Below are positions 26,064 through 36,000 of a stretch of 61,042 nucleotides of DNA, one piece after another. Position numbers and translations under genes: made by a program. Below the pieces are notes generated by a model. That model was not told the origin of the DNA. It ran no database searches and worked only from the letters and a program-made list of their open reading frames with translations. The DNA is taken from NCBI GenBank assembly GCA_964430505.1, contig CAYSGH010000019.1:1-61042 (forward strand), written 5' to 3'. The stretch comes from UBA6176 sp032119375. GTDB taxonomy: Bacteria; Verrucomicrobiota; Verrucomicrobiia; Limisphaerales; UBA9464. Positions within the stretch are counted from its first letter, which is position 1. Each line of letters begins with the position of its first letter.

Positions 26064-28940
26064 TCAGCGGATGCGGAAGAAACGGCGGTCGCCCGATGCG
26101 TCCACCTCGACGGGGCTGGCGTTGCCCACGGCCGAGAAGGACCCGTCCAGGTCGGCGGCGGCCTCGAGCGTGGCGTTGCCGTCCCAGGTCAGGACGACCT
26201 TGGATCCATTCATCGTGGCCCGGAGGTTGGAGCCCGGGACGACGACCGGCGCGGGCCCGGAGGTGCGGAAGGCACGCGCGATCATCACGCCCTCGCTGCT
26301 GAGCGCGGTCCAGTCCTGCGCCCAGTTCTCGGAGCCGAAGGCCCCGACGTAGTCCGTCGCGGCAAAGAACGCATCGGCGGGCGCCTTGCGCGGGAACGTC
26401 AGCGCATTCCCACCGGGGACGGGCAACGGGTCGAGGCGATAGTCCAGGGCGCGGCCGATGGAGGACAACCCGGGGTCGAGGGCCGGGTTCAGCGCGGAGG
26501 GCACCTGGGGGCTGGTGCCCCAGACGTCGCCGGAGGCCCCGGCGGCGGCAAAGTTCCAGAACAGGTTGTTCGAGAAGTCCGGCTGCGACGTGCCGTCGAT
26601 GCGCACCCGCCGGCCCTGGAACTCGGTGAACACCGAGTTGTACCAACGGCAGAAGTTCGCACGCCGGATGTTGTGCGCGTCGTTGCCCGACCCCGTCGTG
26701 CCCGCGCCGATGAACGTCGCGTTGTGCACCGTGTAGTTGGACACCGGCTGCGCGCCCTCCACGAGCACGTCGTTGGGCTGCGGCTGCCCGTTCTGCTCGC
26801 CACCCTGGTCCCGCACGTCCGGGGCCTGGATGCTGAACCAGAACTGGTTGCGCCCGTTGAACCCCTGGTCCGTGTCGAAGCTGTCGTCGTCGTTGAACGC
26901 CGACACGAGGTGCTTGGTGTCCACGGAGCCCCCGAAGAACTCGAAGCCGTCGTCGGCGATGCAGTAGGCCTCGACGAACTCGAAGGTGGTGCCGCGCCCG
27001 ACGCCGCCGAGGGACACGCCGTTGATCTCCTTGTCCGTGGTCAGCTTCTTGCCGCCATGACGGACGGACAGGTAGCGGATGACGCCGGAGGAGTCGTTGT
27101 CGTCCGTCCCTCCGAAGCGGTGGATGAAGTCCACCTGGCCGTTGACGGCGTTGGTGACGGCGATGTCCGGGAGGCCCTCGTAGATGTCATGGGGGAGGCT
27201 GTTGGTGGTGGAGGCCGGGTTGTTGATCCGCGCGTTGCCGAACAACACCAGCCCGCCCCACAGGCCGCGCGTGGGAAACGGCAGGTCCGACGGGTCCCGG
27301 ACGTCGTCCTGGCTGGACGTCATGATGACGGGGCTGTTGCGGGTGCCGAGGACGTTGAGCTGGCCACCGCGACAGACGAAGAGAGTGCCGAAGTCATTGG
27401 CGGCGGCGGAGCCGGTGCCGGTGCCGGGGACACCCTGGATGACGGTGCCCGCCTCGATGTTCACCACGGCGTTGCTCATGACATAGACGAAGCCCTTGAG
27501 GAGGTACGTGTTGGTGGAGGCCCAGTTGTGGGTGCCGTACAGGTAGCCGGCCGGGACCTCGACGACGTTGTCGCGCGGGACCAGGACGCCGTCGCTCGAC
27601 AGGGCCGTCCATCCCTGGAGCCAGTTGTCGTTGGCATCAAAGGCACCCTTGTAGCTCGCCGGCGAGAAGAAGCCGTCCACGGGCGTCGGGCGCACGTCGC
27701 TGAACACCGGGCTGCCGGCCGTGGGGCGAGGATCCAGGAGCCCTTCTTGGTTGCGGCCGATGCCCCGGAGCTTCGGATCGAGCATGGGGTTCAGCGCGGA
27801 GGGCACATGGGGGCTGGTGCCCCAGACGTCGCCGGAGGCCCCGGCGGCGGCAAAGTTCCAGAACAGGTTGTTCGAGAAGTCCGGCTGCGACGTGCCGTCG
27901 ATGCGCACCCGCCGGCCCTGGAACTCGGTGAACACCGAGTTGTACCAACGGCAGAAGTTCGCACGCCGGATGTTGTGCGCGTCGTTGCCCGACCCCGTCG
28001 TGCCCGCGCCGATGAACGTCGCGTTGTGCACCGTGTAGTTGGACACCGGCTGCGCGCCCTCCACGAGCACGTCGTTGGGCTGCGGCTGCCCGTTCTGCTC
28101 GCCACCCTGGTCCCGCACGTCCGGGGCCTGGATGCTGAACCAGAACTGGTTGCGCCCGTTGAACCCCTGGTCCGTGTCGAAGCTGTCGTCGTCGTTGAAC
28201 GCCGACACGAGGTGCTTGGTGTCCACGGAGCCCCCGAAGAACTCGAAGCCGTCGTCGGCGATGCAGTAGGCCTCGACGAACTCGAAGGTGGTGCCGCGCC
28301 CGACGCCGCCGAGGGACACGCCGTTGATCTCCTTGTCCGTGGTCAGCTTCTTGCCGCCATGACGGACGGACAGGTAGCGGATGACGCCGGAGGAGTCGTT
28401 GTCGTCCGTCCCTCCGAAGCGGTGGATGAAGTCCACCTGGCCGTTGACGGCGTTGGTGACGGCGATGTCCGGGAGGCCCTCGTAGATGTCATGGGGGAGG
28501 CTGTTGGTGGTGGAGGCCGGGTTGTTGATCCGCGCGTTGCCGAACAACACCAGCCCGCCCCACAGGCCGCGCGTGGGAAACGGCAGGTCCGACGGGTCCG
28601 TCACGTCGTCCTGGCTGGACGTCATGACGATGGGACGGGCCGGCGTGCCGATGGCATTGATCTTGCCGCCCCGGCAGACAAACAACGCCCCGAAGTCGTT
28701 GGCGGCCGCCGACCCCGTGCCGGTGCCGGGGACGCCCTGGATGACGGTGCCGGGCTCGATGTTCACCACGGCGTTGCTCATGACATAGGCGAAGCCGTTG
28801 AGGACGTAGGTGTTGGTCGCCTTCCATTGGTGGCTGCCATAGAGGTAGCCGCTGATGAAGTTGGTGTCGGCCATGGCGGTCAGGGCCGACACGGCTGCGG
28901 TCATGGCCCCGAACAGGGCCCGAGTCCATCTCAGGTTCAT
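26064..28940 (-). CDS. Secreted beta-helix-like protein with an internal near-identical duplication
   Basis: A 958-residue exported protein (signal MNLRWTRALFGAMTAAVSALTAMA). Each half begins with a GYLYGxHxWxxTNTY segment and contains GTVIQGVPGTG, GLWGGLVLFGNARIN, a VRHGGKKL segment, and DGFEFFGGSVDTKHLV. These features are typical of a family of secreted right-handed beta-helix-like proteins of unknown function. The protein ends in a short C-terminal domain (VLTWDGNATLEAAADLDG) resembling tails of other secreted proteins here. Residues about 115-384 and 549-818 are identical except for one H/Q change, and the DNA is almost identical too. The flanking parts of the two halves have clearly diverged. 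The start is ATG 28940 with GGAAAG upstream. Function is unknown. Confidence 0.88.
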   Translation of the reverse strand: MNLRWTRALFGAMTAAVSALTAMADTNFISGYLYGSHQWKATNTYVLNGFAYVMSNAVVNIEPGTVIQGVPGTGTGSAAANDFGALFVCRGGKINAIGTPARPIVMTSSQDDVTDPSDLPFPTRGLWGGLVLFGNARINNPASTTNSLPHDIYEGLPDIAVTNAVNGQVDFIHRFGGTDDNDSSGVIRYLSVRHGGKKLTTDKEINGVSLGGVGRGTTFEFVEAYCIADDGFEFFGGSVDTKHLVSAFNDDDSFDTDQGFNGRNQFWFSIQAPDVRDQGGEQNGQPQPNDVLVEGAQPVSNYTVHNATFIGAGTTGSGNDAHNIRRANFCRWYNSVFTEFQGRRVRIDGTSQPDFSNNLFWNFAAAGASGDVWGTSPHVPSALNPMLDPKLRGIGRNQEGLLDPRPTAGSPVFSDVRPTPVDGFFSPASYKGAFDANDNWLQGWTALSSDGVLVPRDNVVEVPAGYLYGTHNWASTNTYLLKGFVYVMSNAVVNIEAGTVIQGVPGTGTGSAAANDFGTLFVCRGGQLNVLGTRNSPVIMTSSQDDVRDPSDLPFPTRGLWGGLVLFGNARINNPASTTNSLPHDIYEGLPDIAVTNAVNGQVDFIHRFGGTDDNDSSGVIRYLSVRHGGKKLTTDKEINGVSLGGVGRGTTFEFVEAYCIADDGFEFFGGSVDTKHLVSAFNDDDSFDTDQGFNGRNQFWFSIQAPDVRDQGGEQNGQPQPNDVLVEGAQPVSNYTVHNATFIGAGTTGSGNDAHNIRRANFCRWYNSVFTEFQGRRVRIDGTSQPDFSNNLFWNFAAAGASGDVWGTSPQVPSALNPALDPGLSSIGRALDYRLDPLPVPGGNALTFPRKAPADAFFAATDYVGAFGSENWAQDWTALSSEGVMIARAFRTSGPAPVVVPGSNLRATMNGSKVVLTWDGNATLEAAADLDGSFSAVGNASPVEVDASGDRRFFRIR
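26485..27297 (-). repeat. 813-bp internal direct repeat, copy A
   Basis: This matches 27787-28599 at an offset of 1302 bp. Reading both copies I find a single difference, C at 26505 versus A at 27807, which changes Gln to His. The identity starts and stops abruptly inside the gene, with only moderate similarity outside. Confidence 0.9.
27787..28599 (-). repeat. 813-bp internal direct repeat, copy B
   Basis: Partner of 26485-27297. It encodes residues about 115-384 of the same protein. Third-codon positions are also conserved, which points to recent duplication or gene conversion rather than protein-level constraint. Confidence 0.9.
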
Positions 28941-29192
28941 GGTGATGCTTTCCGGGCACGCCGGGGGTTCCCTTGTGAGACAGGAGAGACCGCGCGCCCT
29001 GGATCATGCTTGGCCACGGTCCATGGCGGGCTTGTGACGGCACGGTTGGGATTCCGTAAAGCGTGGGGACGCCGTGGGCCATCATGACGCCTGACATGCG
29101 CCCCCGTGACGGGCACGATCCGGGCGCTTGAATCGGGCGCAGGACAACAACGCGCGGCAAGGGCATGCACGCCGCGGGAAGGCCTCCAAGGC

Positions 29193-32084
29193 ATGAGCGC
29201 GGACGCAAGGGAGTCGGTGTTGGTGCGGACGCTCTCGTGGCTTGCGGGGGCGATCTGTCGCCGGCCCGGATGGTTCGCATGGCCGCAGGTCGCGTTGTTC
29301 GTGGCGTCGGTGGCCCTGACGGTGTTCAAGCTCGGCTTCGACCTCGACCGCAACGCGCTCGTGGGCGAGGACAAGGACTCGCACCGCAACTTCCTCGCCA
29401 TGCGACGGGAGTTCCCGGGCCAGGACGACATCGTCGTGGTGGTGGAGAGCGACGACGTGGAGAAGAACCGCCAGTTCGTGGAGCGGTTGGGGGCGCGGCT
29501 CGAGGCGGAGTCGGTGGCACGGAACCCCACGAACGTCTTCGGGGAAGTCTTCTACAAGGGCGACTTGCGCCTGATGGGCAGCAAGGCGTTGCTGTTCTCG
29601 CCGCAGACAAACCTGGTCGAGTTCGCGCGCGTCCTGGGCGAGTACCGGCCCTTCCTCGACCGGTTCACGGCGGCCACCAACCTGCCATCCCTGTTCCGGC
29701 AGGTGAACCAGCTGATACGGGCCTCGGGCCGCGAGCGCGGGGCGCAGGCGGACCGGTTCGTGCAGATGCTGCCCGCGATGGAGCGGCTGCTGCGGATGAT
29801 GACGGCGTCGTTGTCGCGCCCGGGCAACCCGCCGTCGCCTGGCGTGGAGGCGTTGTTCGGAGGCGGCGCGGAGGCGGAACGCGAGAAGTACATCACGTTC
29901 GCGGAGGGCCGCCTGTACCTGGTGTCGGCACGGCCGCGCCTGGTGACGGCCGAGGCGAAGGACGTGTCCCCGAGCTGGTGGGAGCGCCTGGCGGGACGGC
30001 CTGCCGACGCGACGCCCAAGAGGATCCAGGAGGAACGCTTCTCGCTTCAGGGCGCCGTGAACGGCCGCGCCATCGAGCGCATGCGCGAGCTGGTGGCGGC
30101 CGTGCGGTCCGAGGTGCCCGGGGTCAACGTGGGCATCACGGGCGAGTCCGTGCTGGACCGCGACGAGATGCAGCAGTCGCAGGTGGACTCGACGGTGGCG
30201 ACGGTGCTCGCGCTGGGGCTGTGCGCGATGATCTTCGTGGTGGGGTACCGCCAGACGGGGCGGCCCTTGAAGGCGACGCTGTGCCTGGTGGTGGGGCTGG
30301 GCTACACGATGGGGTGGACGACCCTGGCGGTGGGACACCTGAACATCCTGACGATCACGTTCGTTCCCATGCTGGTGGGGTTGGCGATCGACTTCGGGGT
30401 GCACCTGGTGACGCGCTTCGAGGAGGAACTCCGGCACGGCCGGACGAAGGAGGAGGCGATCTACAAGGCCATCGTGCACACGGGCCAGGGAATCTTCACG
30501 GGGTGCTTCACGACGGCGGGCGCCTTCCTGGCCATGGCGTTGACGGAGTTCCGCGGCATCCGCGAGATGGGGATCATCACGGGCGGGGGCATGCTGCTGT
30601 GCCTGGTGCCCATGATCACGCTGCTGCCGGTCCTGTTGCTCCGCGGCCGCCAAAACGACCGGGACCGGGTGGCGGCGGCTGCCCCCGTGGCGAGGCCCTC
30701 CGGGCCAGAGGCGCCGGACATGCGCGCCCGGCTGGAGAGGCTGTGGCTGGACCGCCCGCGAACGGTGATGGGCGTGACCGTGGCGTTGAGCCTGCTGGCG
30801 GCCGGGAAGCTGCCCACCATCTCCTTCGACTACAACCTGCTCCACATGCAGAACGAGGCCCTCGCCTCGGTCGCCTACGAGCACAAGCTCATCGCCTCCG
30901 CCGAGAAGGCGGTCCTGTACGGCGCGATGGTGGCCGACACGCTCGAGGAGGCGGCGGACCTGGAGCGCCGGGCGCGCGAGCTGCCAACGGTCTCGACGAC
31001 GGACTCCATGGCGCGGTTCCTCTCGGAGGACCAGGTGGAGAAGCTGCGGCTGGTGGGCGAGGTGAAGGCGGCGGTGGCGGGGCTGCGATTTGCGGAGGTG
31101 GACCCGTCGCCCGTGGACCTGGGAGACCTGAACCTGCGGTTGCTGGCATTCGGGGGCTACATGGCGTTGGCGGAGGACGCGTTGCAGGGGGAGCCCGAGG
31201 AGACGCTGCGGGCGCAGGTTCATGCATTGCGTGGCGCGGTGACGGACCTCGTCGCGGCGCTGGCGAAGGGCGACCCGGCGCGGCATTCCGAGAAGCTGGG
31301 GGCGTTCCAACGTGCGTTCCTCGGCGAGCTGCGGGAGCTGATGGCGGCGGTGCGCGACCAGGACAACTCGGGGGCGCTTCGGGTCGAGGACCTGCCGGCG
31401 ACGTTGCGGAGCCGATTCGTGGGCAAGACGGGCAAGCACCTCGTCCAGGTGTACCCCCGCAGCAACATCTGGAACCGCGCGGAGCAGGAGGCCTTCGTGC
31501 GGGACCTGCGGACGGTGGACCCCCGGGCGACCGGCACGCCCGTGCAGTTGTACGAGTACACGTCGCTGCTGAAGGATTCCTACGTGGAGGCCGCTTGGTG
31601 GGCGCTGGGAGCCATCGTGTTGCTGGTTTTCCTCCACTTCCGCTCCGTGACGCTGGTGTTGCTTTCCCTGCTGCCGGTCGCCGTGGGCGCCTTGTGGATG
31701 GTGGGTTTCATGGGATGGACAGGCATCCCGTTCAACCCCGCCAACATCATGACCCTTCCCCTCGTCATTGGCATCGGCGTGACCAATGGCATCCACATCC
31801 TCAACCGGTTCGCGGAGGAACGAAACCCCGGCATCCTCGCCAAGAGCACGGGCAAGGCCGTCCTGGTCTCCGGCCTCACGACCATCGCCGGGTTCGGGAG
31901 CCTCATCGTGGGCGAGCATCGCGGCATCCAAAGCCTGGGCTGGGTCATGGCCGTGGGCACCGCCACCTGCATGGTGGCCGGGCTGACGTTCCTGCCGGCC
32001 ATCCTTACGCTCCGCGAAGGCGTGGCGGTGAGCGCGGAGGGCGAGGCAGGCGGCGCTTCCGAGGGCGAAGAGGACGAGGCGTGA
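29193..32084 (+). CDS. MMPL/RND-family exporter, HpnN-like
   Basis: A 963-residue inner-membrane transporter. A first membrane helix (about 25-45) is followed by a large periplasmic domain to about 335, then a helix bundle with GLAIDFGVHLVTRFEEEL. A second periplasmic domain follows TVMGVTVALSLLAAGK, and the last helix bundle includes IGIGVTNGIHILNRFAEE. The two-fold arrangement and these helix-4-type motifs are those of MMPL proteins; HpnN members move hopanoids to the outer membrane. Residues before ATG 29193 in the frame are not signal-like, and AAGG precedes this ATG, so it is chosen. It is followed after 116 nt by a DUF481 outer-membrane protein. Substrate assignment to a lipid is inference. 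Confidence 0.9.
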   Translation: MSADARESVLVRTLSWLAGAICRRPGWFAWPQVALFVASVALTVFKLGFDLDRNALVGEDKDSHRNFLAMRREFPGQDDIVVVVESDDVEKNRQFVERLGARLEAESVARNPTNVFGEVFYKGDLRLMGSKALLFSPQTNLVEFARVLGEYRPFLDRFTAATNLPSLFRQVNQLIRASGRERGAQADRFVQMLPAMERLLRMMTASLSRPGNPPSPGVEALFGGGAEAEREKYITFAEGRLYLVSARPRLVTAEAKDVSPSWWERLAGRPADATPKRIQEERFSLQGAVNGRAIERMRELVAAVRSEVPGVNVGITGESVLDRDEMQQSQVDSTVATVLALGLCAMIFVVGYRQTGRPLKATLCLVVGLGYTMGWTTLAVGHLNILTITFVPMLVGLAIDFGVHLVTRFEEELRHGRTKEEAIYKAIVHTGQGIFTGCFTTAGAFLAMALTEFRGIREMGIITGGGMLLCLVPMITLLPVLLLRGRQNDRDRVAAAAPVARPSGPEAPDMRARLERLWLDRPRTVMGVTVALSLLAAGKLPTISFDYNLLHMQNEALASVAYEHKLIASAEKAVLYGAMVADTLEEAADLERRARELPTVSTTDSMARFLSEDQVEKLRLVGEVKAAVAGLRFAEVDPSPVDLGDLNLRLLAFGGYMALAEDALQGEPEETLRAQVHALRGAVTDLVAALAKGDPARHSEKLGAFQRAFLGELRELMAAVRDQDNSGALRVEDLPATLRSRFVGKTGKHLVQVYPRSNIWNRAEQEAFVRDLRTVDPRATGTPVQLYEYTSLLKDSYVEAAWWALGAIVLLVFLHFRSVTLVLLSLLPVAVGALWMVGFMGWTGIPFNPANIMTLPLVIGIGVTNGIHILNRFAEERNPGILAKSTGKAVLVSGLTTIAGFGSLIVGEHRGIQSLGWVMAVGTATCMVAGLTFLPAILTLREGVAVSAEGEAGGASEGEEDEA

Positions 32085-32200
32085 CGGACGGCAGTGACGC
32101 TCGGTCCCGGGGCATCCTCGGCGTCGGATCCGTGGTTTCACCATGCACGGGATTGCCATGGCGCGGCGCGTTGGGACACGCTGATGCTCGAAAGCTGACT

Positions 32201-32941
32201 ATGAAGAATCTCGCTTGGGTGGCAGCGGCCACCGCCATCGCTTCCTCCGCCGCCGTCGTGCATGCCGAGGAACCCACGGGCTGGCAGTCCTCGGCCGGCC
32301 TCAACGTGTCCGTCAACAAGGGCAACTCCGACACGCTGCTCGCGGGCCTCAACATCCTGACGCTCCGCAAGTGGGACAAAAACGAGATCAACGCCGGGGC
32401 GGACGCCGTCTATGGCGACAACCGCGACCTGCTCACCGGCACCCGCGTGACGACCGCCCAGAACTACGGCGCGTTCGTCCAGTACAACCGCCTCCTCAGC
32501 GAGCGCTGGTACGTCCTCGGCCGTGGCGACGCACGCCAGGACAAGGTCGCCGACATCAACTACCGCGTCACCGTCAGCCCCGGCGCCGGCTATTACTTCA
32601 TCCTGCGCGAGAAGACCAAGCTGTCGGCGGACATCGGCCCCGGCATCGTCTTCGAGCAGTTCGATGGCGGCCCGTCCAGCGCCTACTTCACCATGCGCCT
32701 CGGCGAGAAGTTCACCCACGCCTTCAACGACAAGGTCCGACTCGTCCAGCAGGCCGACATCACGCCCAAGGTCGATGAATGGTCTGACTACGTCTTCAAC
32801 TTCCAGGCCACGCTGGAGGCGGACCTGACGGCCAAGCTCTCCACCCGCCTCACCGTCCAGGATACGTACCGCAGCGAGCCCGCTCCCGGCCGCCGCGAGA
32901 ACGACCTGCGCGTGCTGGCCGGCATCGCGTACAAGTTCTAG
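32201..32941 (+). CDS. DUF481 (YdiY-like) outer-membrane beta-barrel protein
   Basis: A 246-residue exported protein. The signal peptide is MKNLAWVAAATAIASSAAVVHA. The mature part has the DUF481 pattern of alternating amphipathic strands: GWQSSAGLNVSVNKGNSDT, NYGAFVQYNRLLSERWYVLG, GAGYYFILREKTKLSADIG, and a C-terminal strand ending in AGIAYKF with terminal Phe, which is the usual BAM-recognition signature. It probably folds as a small outer-membrane barrel. The start is ATG 32201. It lies 116 nt after the MMPL transporter on the same strand and is closed by a terminator, so the two may be co-expressed. Function unknown. Confidence 0.88.
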   Translation: MKNLAWVAAATAIASSAAVVHAEEPTGWQSSAGLNVSVNKGNSDTLLAGLNILTLRKWDKNEINAGADAVYGDNRDLLTGTRVTTAQNYGAFVQYNRLLSERWYVLGRGDARQDKVADINYRVTVSPGAGYYFILREKTKLSADIGPGIVFEQFDGGPSSAYFTMRLGEKFTHAFNDKVRLVQQADITPKVDEWSDYVFNFQATLEADLTAKLSTRLTVQDTYRSEPAPGRRENDLRVLAGIAYKF

Positions 32942-32972
32942 CCAAGACCCCGCGCCCGAAGCCCGACCTTCC

Positions 32973-33006
32973 AGCCCCTCGACCCTCCCGGGCCGCGGGG
33001 CTTTTT
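32973..33006 (+). terminator. Intrinsic terminator after the DUF481 gene
   Basis: The outer stem AGCCCC (32973-32978) pairs with GGGGCT (32997-33002), with an inner CCCGGG palindrome in the loop. TTTTT follows. It stops plus-strand transcription 16 bp before the end of the convergent giant gene. Confidence 0.75.
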
Positions 33007-33021
33007 CATGCGCAACCCCCC

Positions 33022-36000
33022 TCAGGGCGCCGGCGTCACCACCCGGAAGTAGCGCTGCGCGCCATCCCCCTTGGGAACCTCCATCTCCGCCCGGCGCGGC
33101 CCGTCCCCCGACGGCACCAACCCAACGCCCACCCACGGTGCATCCCAGGACTCCCGCGCCTGCACCCAGTACGAGCGCCCCGGACGCGCCTCAAACCTCA
33201 GGGACACGCCCCCTGCCGTCGCCACCGCCTCCAACGCCAGCACCGACGCCCCGTCGCGCGGGTCCGTCCCGGCGCGAAACTCGTCCAGGTTGCTCCGCCC
33301 GTCGCCATCCGCGTCGCGTGCCGCATCCTTGGAGTCGCGCGGGTCCAGGCCGTTCGCCAGCTCCCAATCATCCGGCAGCAGGTCGTCGTCGAGGTCCGAG
33401 TCCAAGACGTTCGCCAACCCCGGCGTCGGGCGCGCCAGCGAGGCGACCGTCTCCGTGCCGTCCGGGAACCGACCGCCCACGGCTGCCGACACCATGGGGA
33501 GCACCGTGACCGAGTCCACCAGGTTCGTCGTGGGCCGGTAGAGCCGGACGGACTCACCCTCGGCCGACAACCCAAACGGCAGGTGCAACGGCCCGACCTC
33601 GGGCTGTCCATCCGCCTCGAACACCAGCCACGACGACGGCCCGATGAACGAGAGGGGCGCGACCACGAATCGATTGGCCCCGGCCAGGCTCGGGTCGTCG
33701 GTCAGCCGCCAGCCGGACACCTCCACCACGTTTGTGTCCGCGTTGTACAGCTCGATGAAGTCGCCGCGCAACGGGCTCGCGGCGAGCCACTCGTTGATCC
33801 GCACCCGGTCGCCCGCGCCCGTCACGGCGGCGGCCCCGTTCGTTCGCCCGGGCGTCGGCTGTTCCATCAAGCGCCATGCGCCGGACGCGTCCACGCCGAG
33901 CGACCGGCCGGGAATCTGCGGTCCAAACACGAGCCGCTGCCGCAACAGCGAGTCCGCCCCCAGCAACTCCAGCACCCCGCCCTCGTCCGGCAACGCAAAG
34001 CCCGTGTTCACCACCACCGACGCCTGCATCGACGGCGGCTGCATCGCGTCCGCCCGAATGCGGTAACGCGCGCCCGGAGCCAACACGATCCCGTCCGGCA
34101 CCGTCCATGACCGCGTCTCCGGCGAACGCAGCGCGATGCGCCATCCCGCGATGGAGGCATGGTTCGTGGCGCTGTTGAGCAACTCGACCCAGTCCCGGGA
34201 CACGTCCATGGAGCCGCCCGGGATGGCCCGCGCATAGACCTCGGAAAACTGCGGCCCCGGTGGCGCGCTCAAGACGTTCGGCGCGCCGGGCGTCCCCCCC
34301 AGGACGAACGCCATCGTGTTGGTGCCGCCATCCGGCACCCGCCCGAACGCCACGCCCTCGGCCGCGTTGGTCCACCGCGCCTCGGACACCAGCCGGGCGT
34401 CCGGCGCGAACCACCGCAGCACCCCGCCCGACGCCGGGAGCCGGAACGGCAGCTCGTCGGGCGCAGTCCCGCCATTCGCGCGGAGCACGGCAAACCCGCG
34501 CGGCCGAAGCACGACCGGGAACCGAACGACATGCACCTCGTTGGACAACGCCAGCCATCCGCCCGGAAGGAACGCGGGCAACGCCGGATCGGCGTTGAAC
34601 CATTCCACGATGTCGTCCCCGCCCGGGGCCGGGTTGGGCAGCCATTCGTTGATCGTCACCCGGGCGGGATCGGCCGTCGCCACCGGCGCGTTGGGCGTCC
34701 CAGGGGACGGATCCAGGACCACGGGCCATGCCGTCCCCTCGGCATACCCGCACGACCACGCGTCCGCCTGCGGCCCGTACGCGAACGTCGAGACGGGCAC
34801 GCCCGCCGGGTTGGCCAAGACGAGCACGCCGCCCGTCGCCGCCAGCCGAAACCCCGCCGCCAAATCCCCGGGCGCCGCGTCCCCAAACCACGCCACCAGG
34901 CGCGCGTCCGCCGCCAGGATCGTCCCGGACGGCAACAGGAGGCGGTTCGTGCGGTCAGCGCGTTGCAACGTCCACCCGGACACGTCCAGCGCCGCGCCGG
35001 ACAGGTTGCGCAGCTCGACGAAGTCCGGCGCGTTGCCACCGCGAGAGATCCTTCCGTTGTTGCCCGCAAAAACCTCGTCGATGCGGACTGCTGGACCCAC
35101 GGGCGGCTCAGCCCGCACCACGCCCGGGGCCCCCCCCACAACCAGGCTCGCCCGCCAGGCAGCCGGATCGGAGCCGTCGCGCCCAAGATCGACACGCTCC
35201 AGCGAGCGCCCGCCCCCGGCCGCCTCGGGCGGCCATCCGGCATCCGGCCGGAACCGGACCCGGTCCACGGGGTTGCCCAGGGCGTCGCGCAACACCAGTT
35301 CCTCGCCGGCATTGTCGAGCGCGCCGGCGAACCACGCGGCAACGGCCACGCCGGGATAACGCGTTGCGAACGAGGCCGGGCGCTTGTCCGATGCGAACAC
35401 CCACGCCGCCCCGGCCGGCAGGATCGCGCCTCGCACCAGGCGCAGCTCCACGCCGTCGAGGGTGAACCCGGAGACATCGACGGGACGCGCCGAGAGGTTA
35501 CGGACCTCGACAAACTCGAACTCGGCCCCGCCCGGCGGCTGGTACATGACCTCGGAAATGCGCACGGGCGGCAGCGGGTCGCCCAACTCGAACACGGCCT
35601 CGGACAACGCGGACCAGTTGGTGCCGTCCAGGGAGCGCGCCCGCAGCAGCGCAGGCTCGGTCAGGACCAGCGGGGCCGCCGGCGAGTAAGCGCGTGCCAG
35701 CACGCTCGTCCTCCCGGTGAAGGCCACGCGCGGGTCCGACCCGTCCAGCGTGTACCACATCGTTCCCGAGAGGTTGGTCAGGGTCAGGACGAAGCCCCGG
35801 GGCACGCGGCCGCCATGCTGCCGGAGGACGGGCGCGTTGGACGACGCGAAGAGCCCCTGCGCGACCAGGTGCTGGCGAAGGCTGGCGGGGCGGTTGCGAA
35901 CCCACGTGTTCGTGATGCCCAAGTCCAGCCCGGTGATGAGCGGCCCGAGCCCGGTCGTCGTGTCCGCGAAGTGCCGCGTGACGTTCGTCGCGGTCAGCGC

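Noticed and set aside
23377..26646. A 1089-codon minus-strand frame across PIG-L, Gfo and recF
   Set aside because: It crosses three well-supported genes in another frame and has a Pro/Arg-rich sequence.
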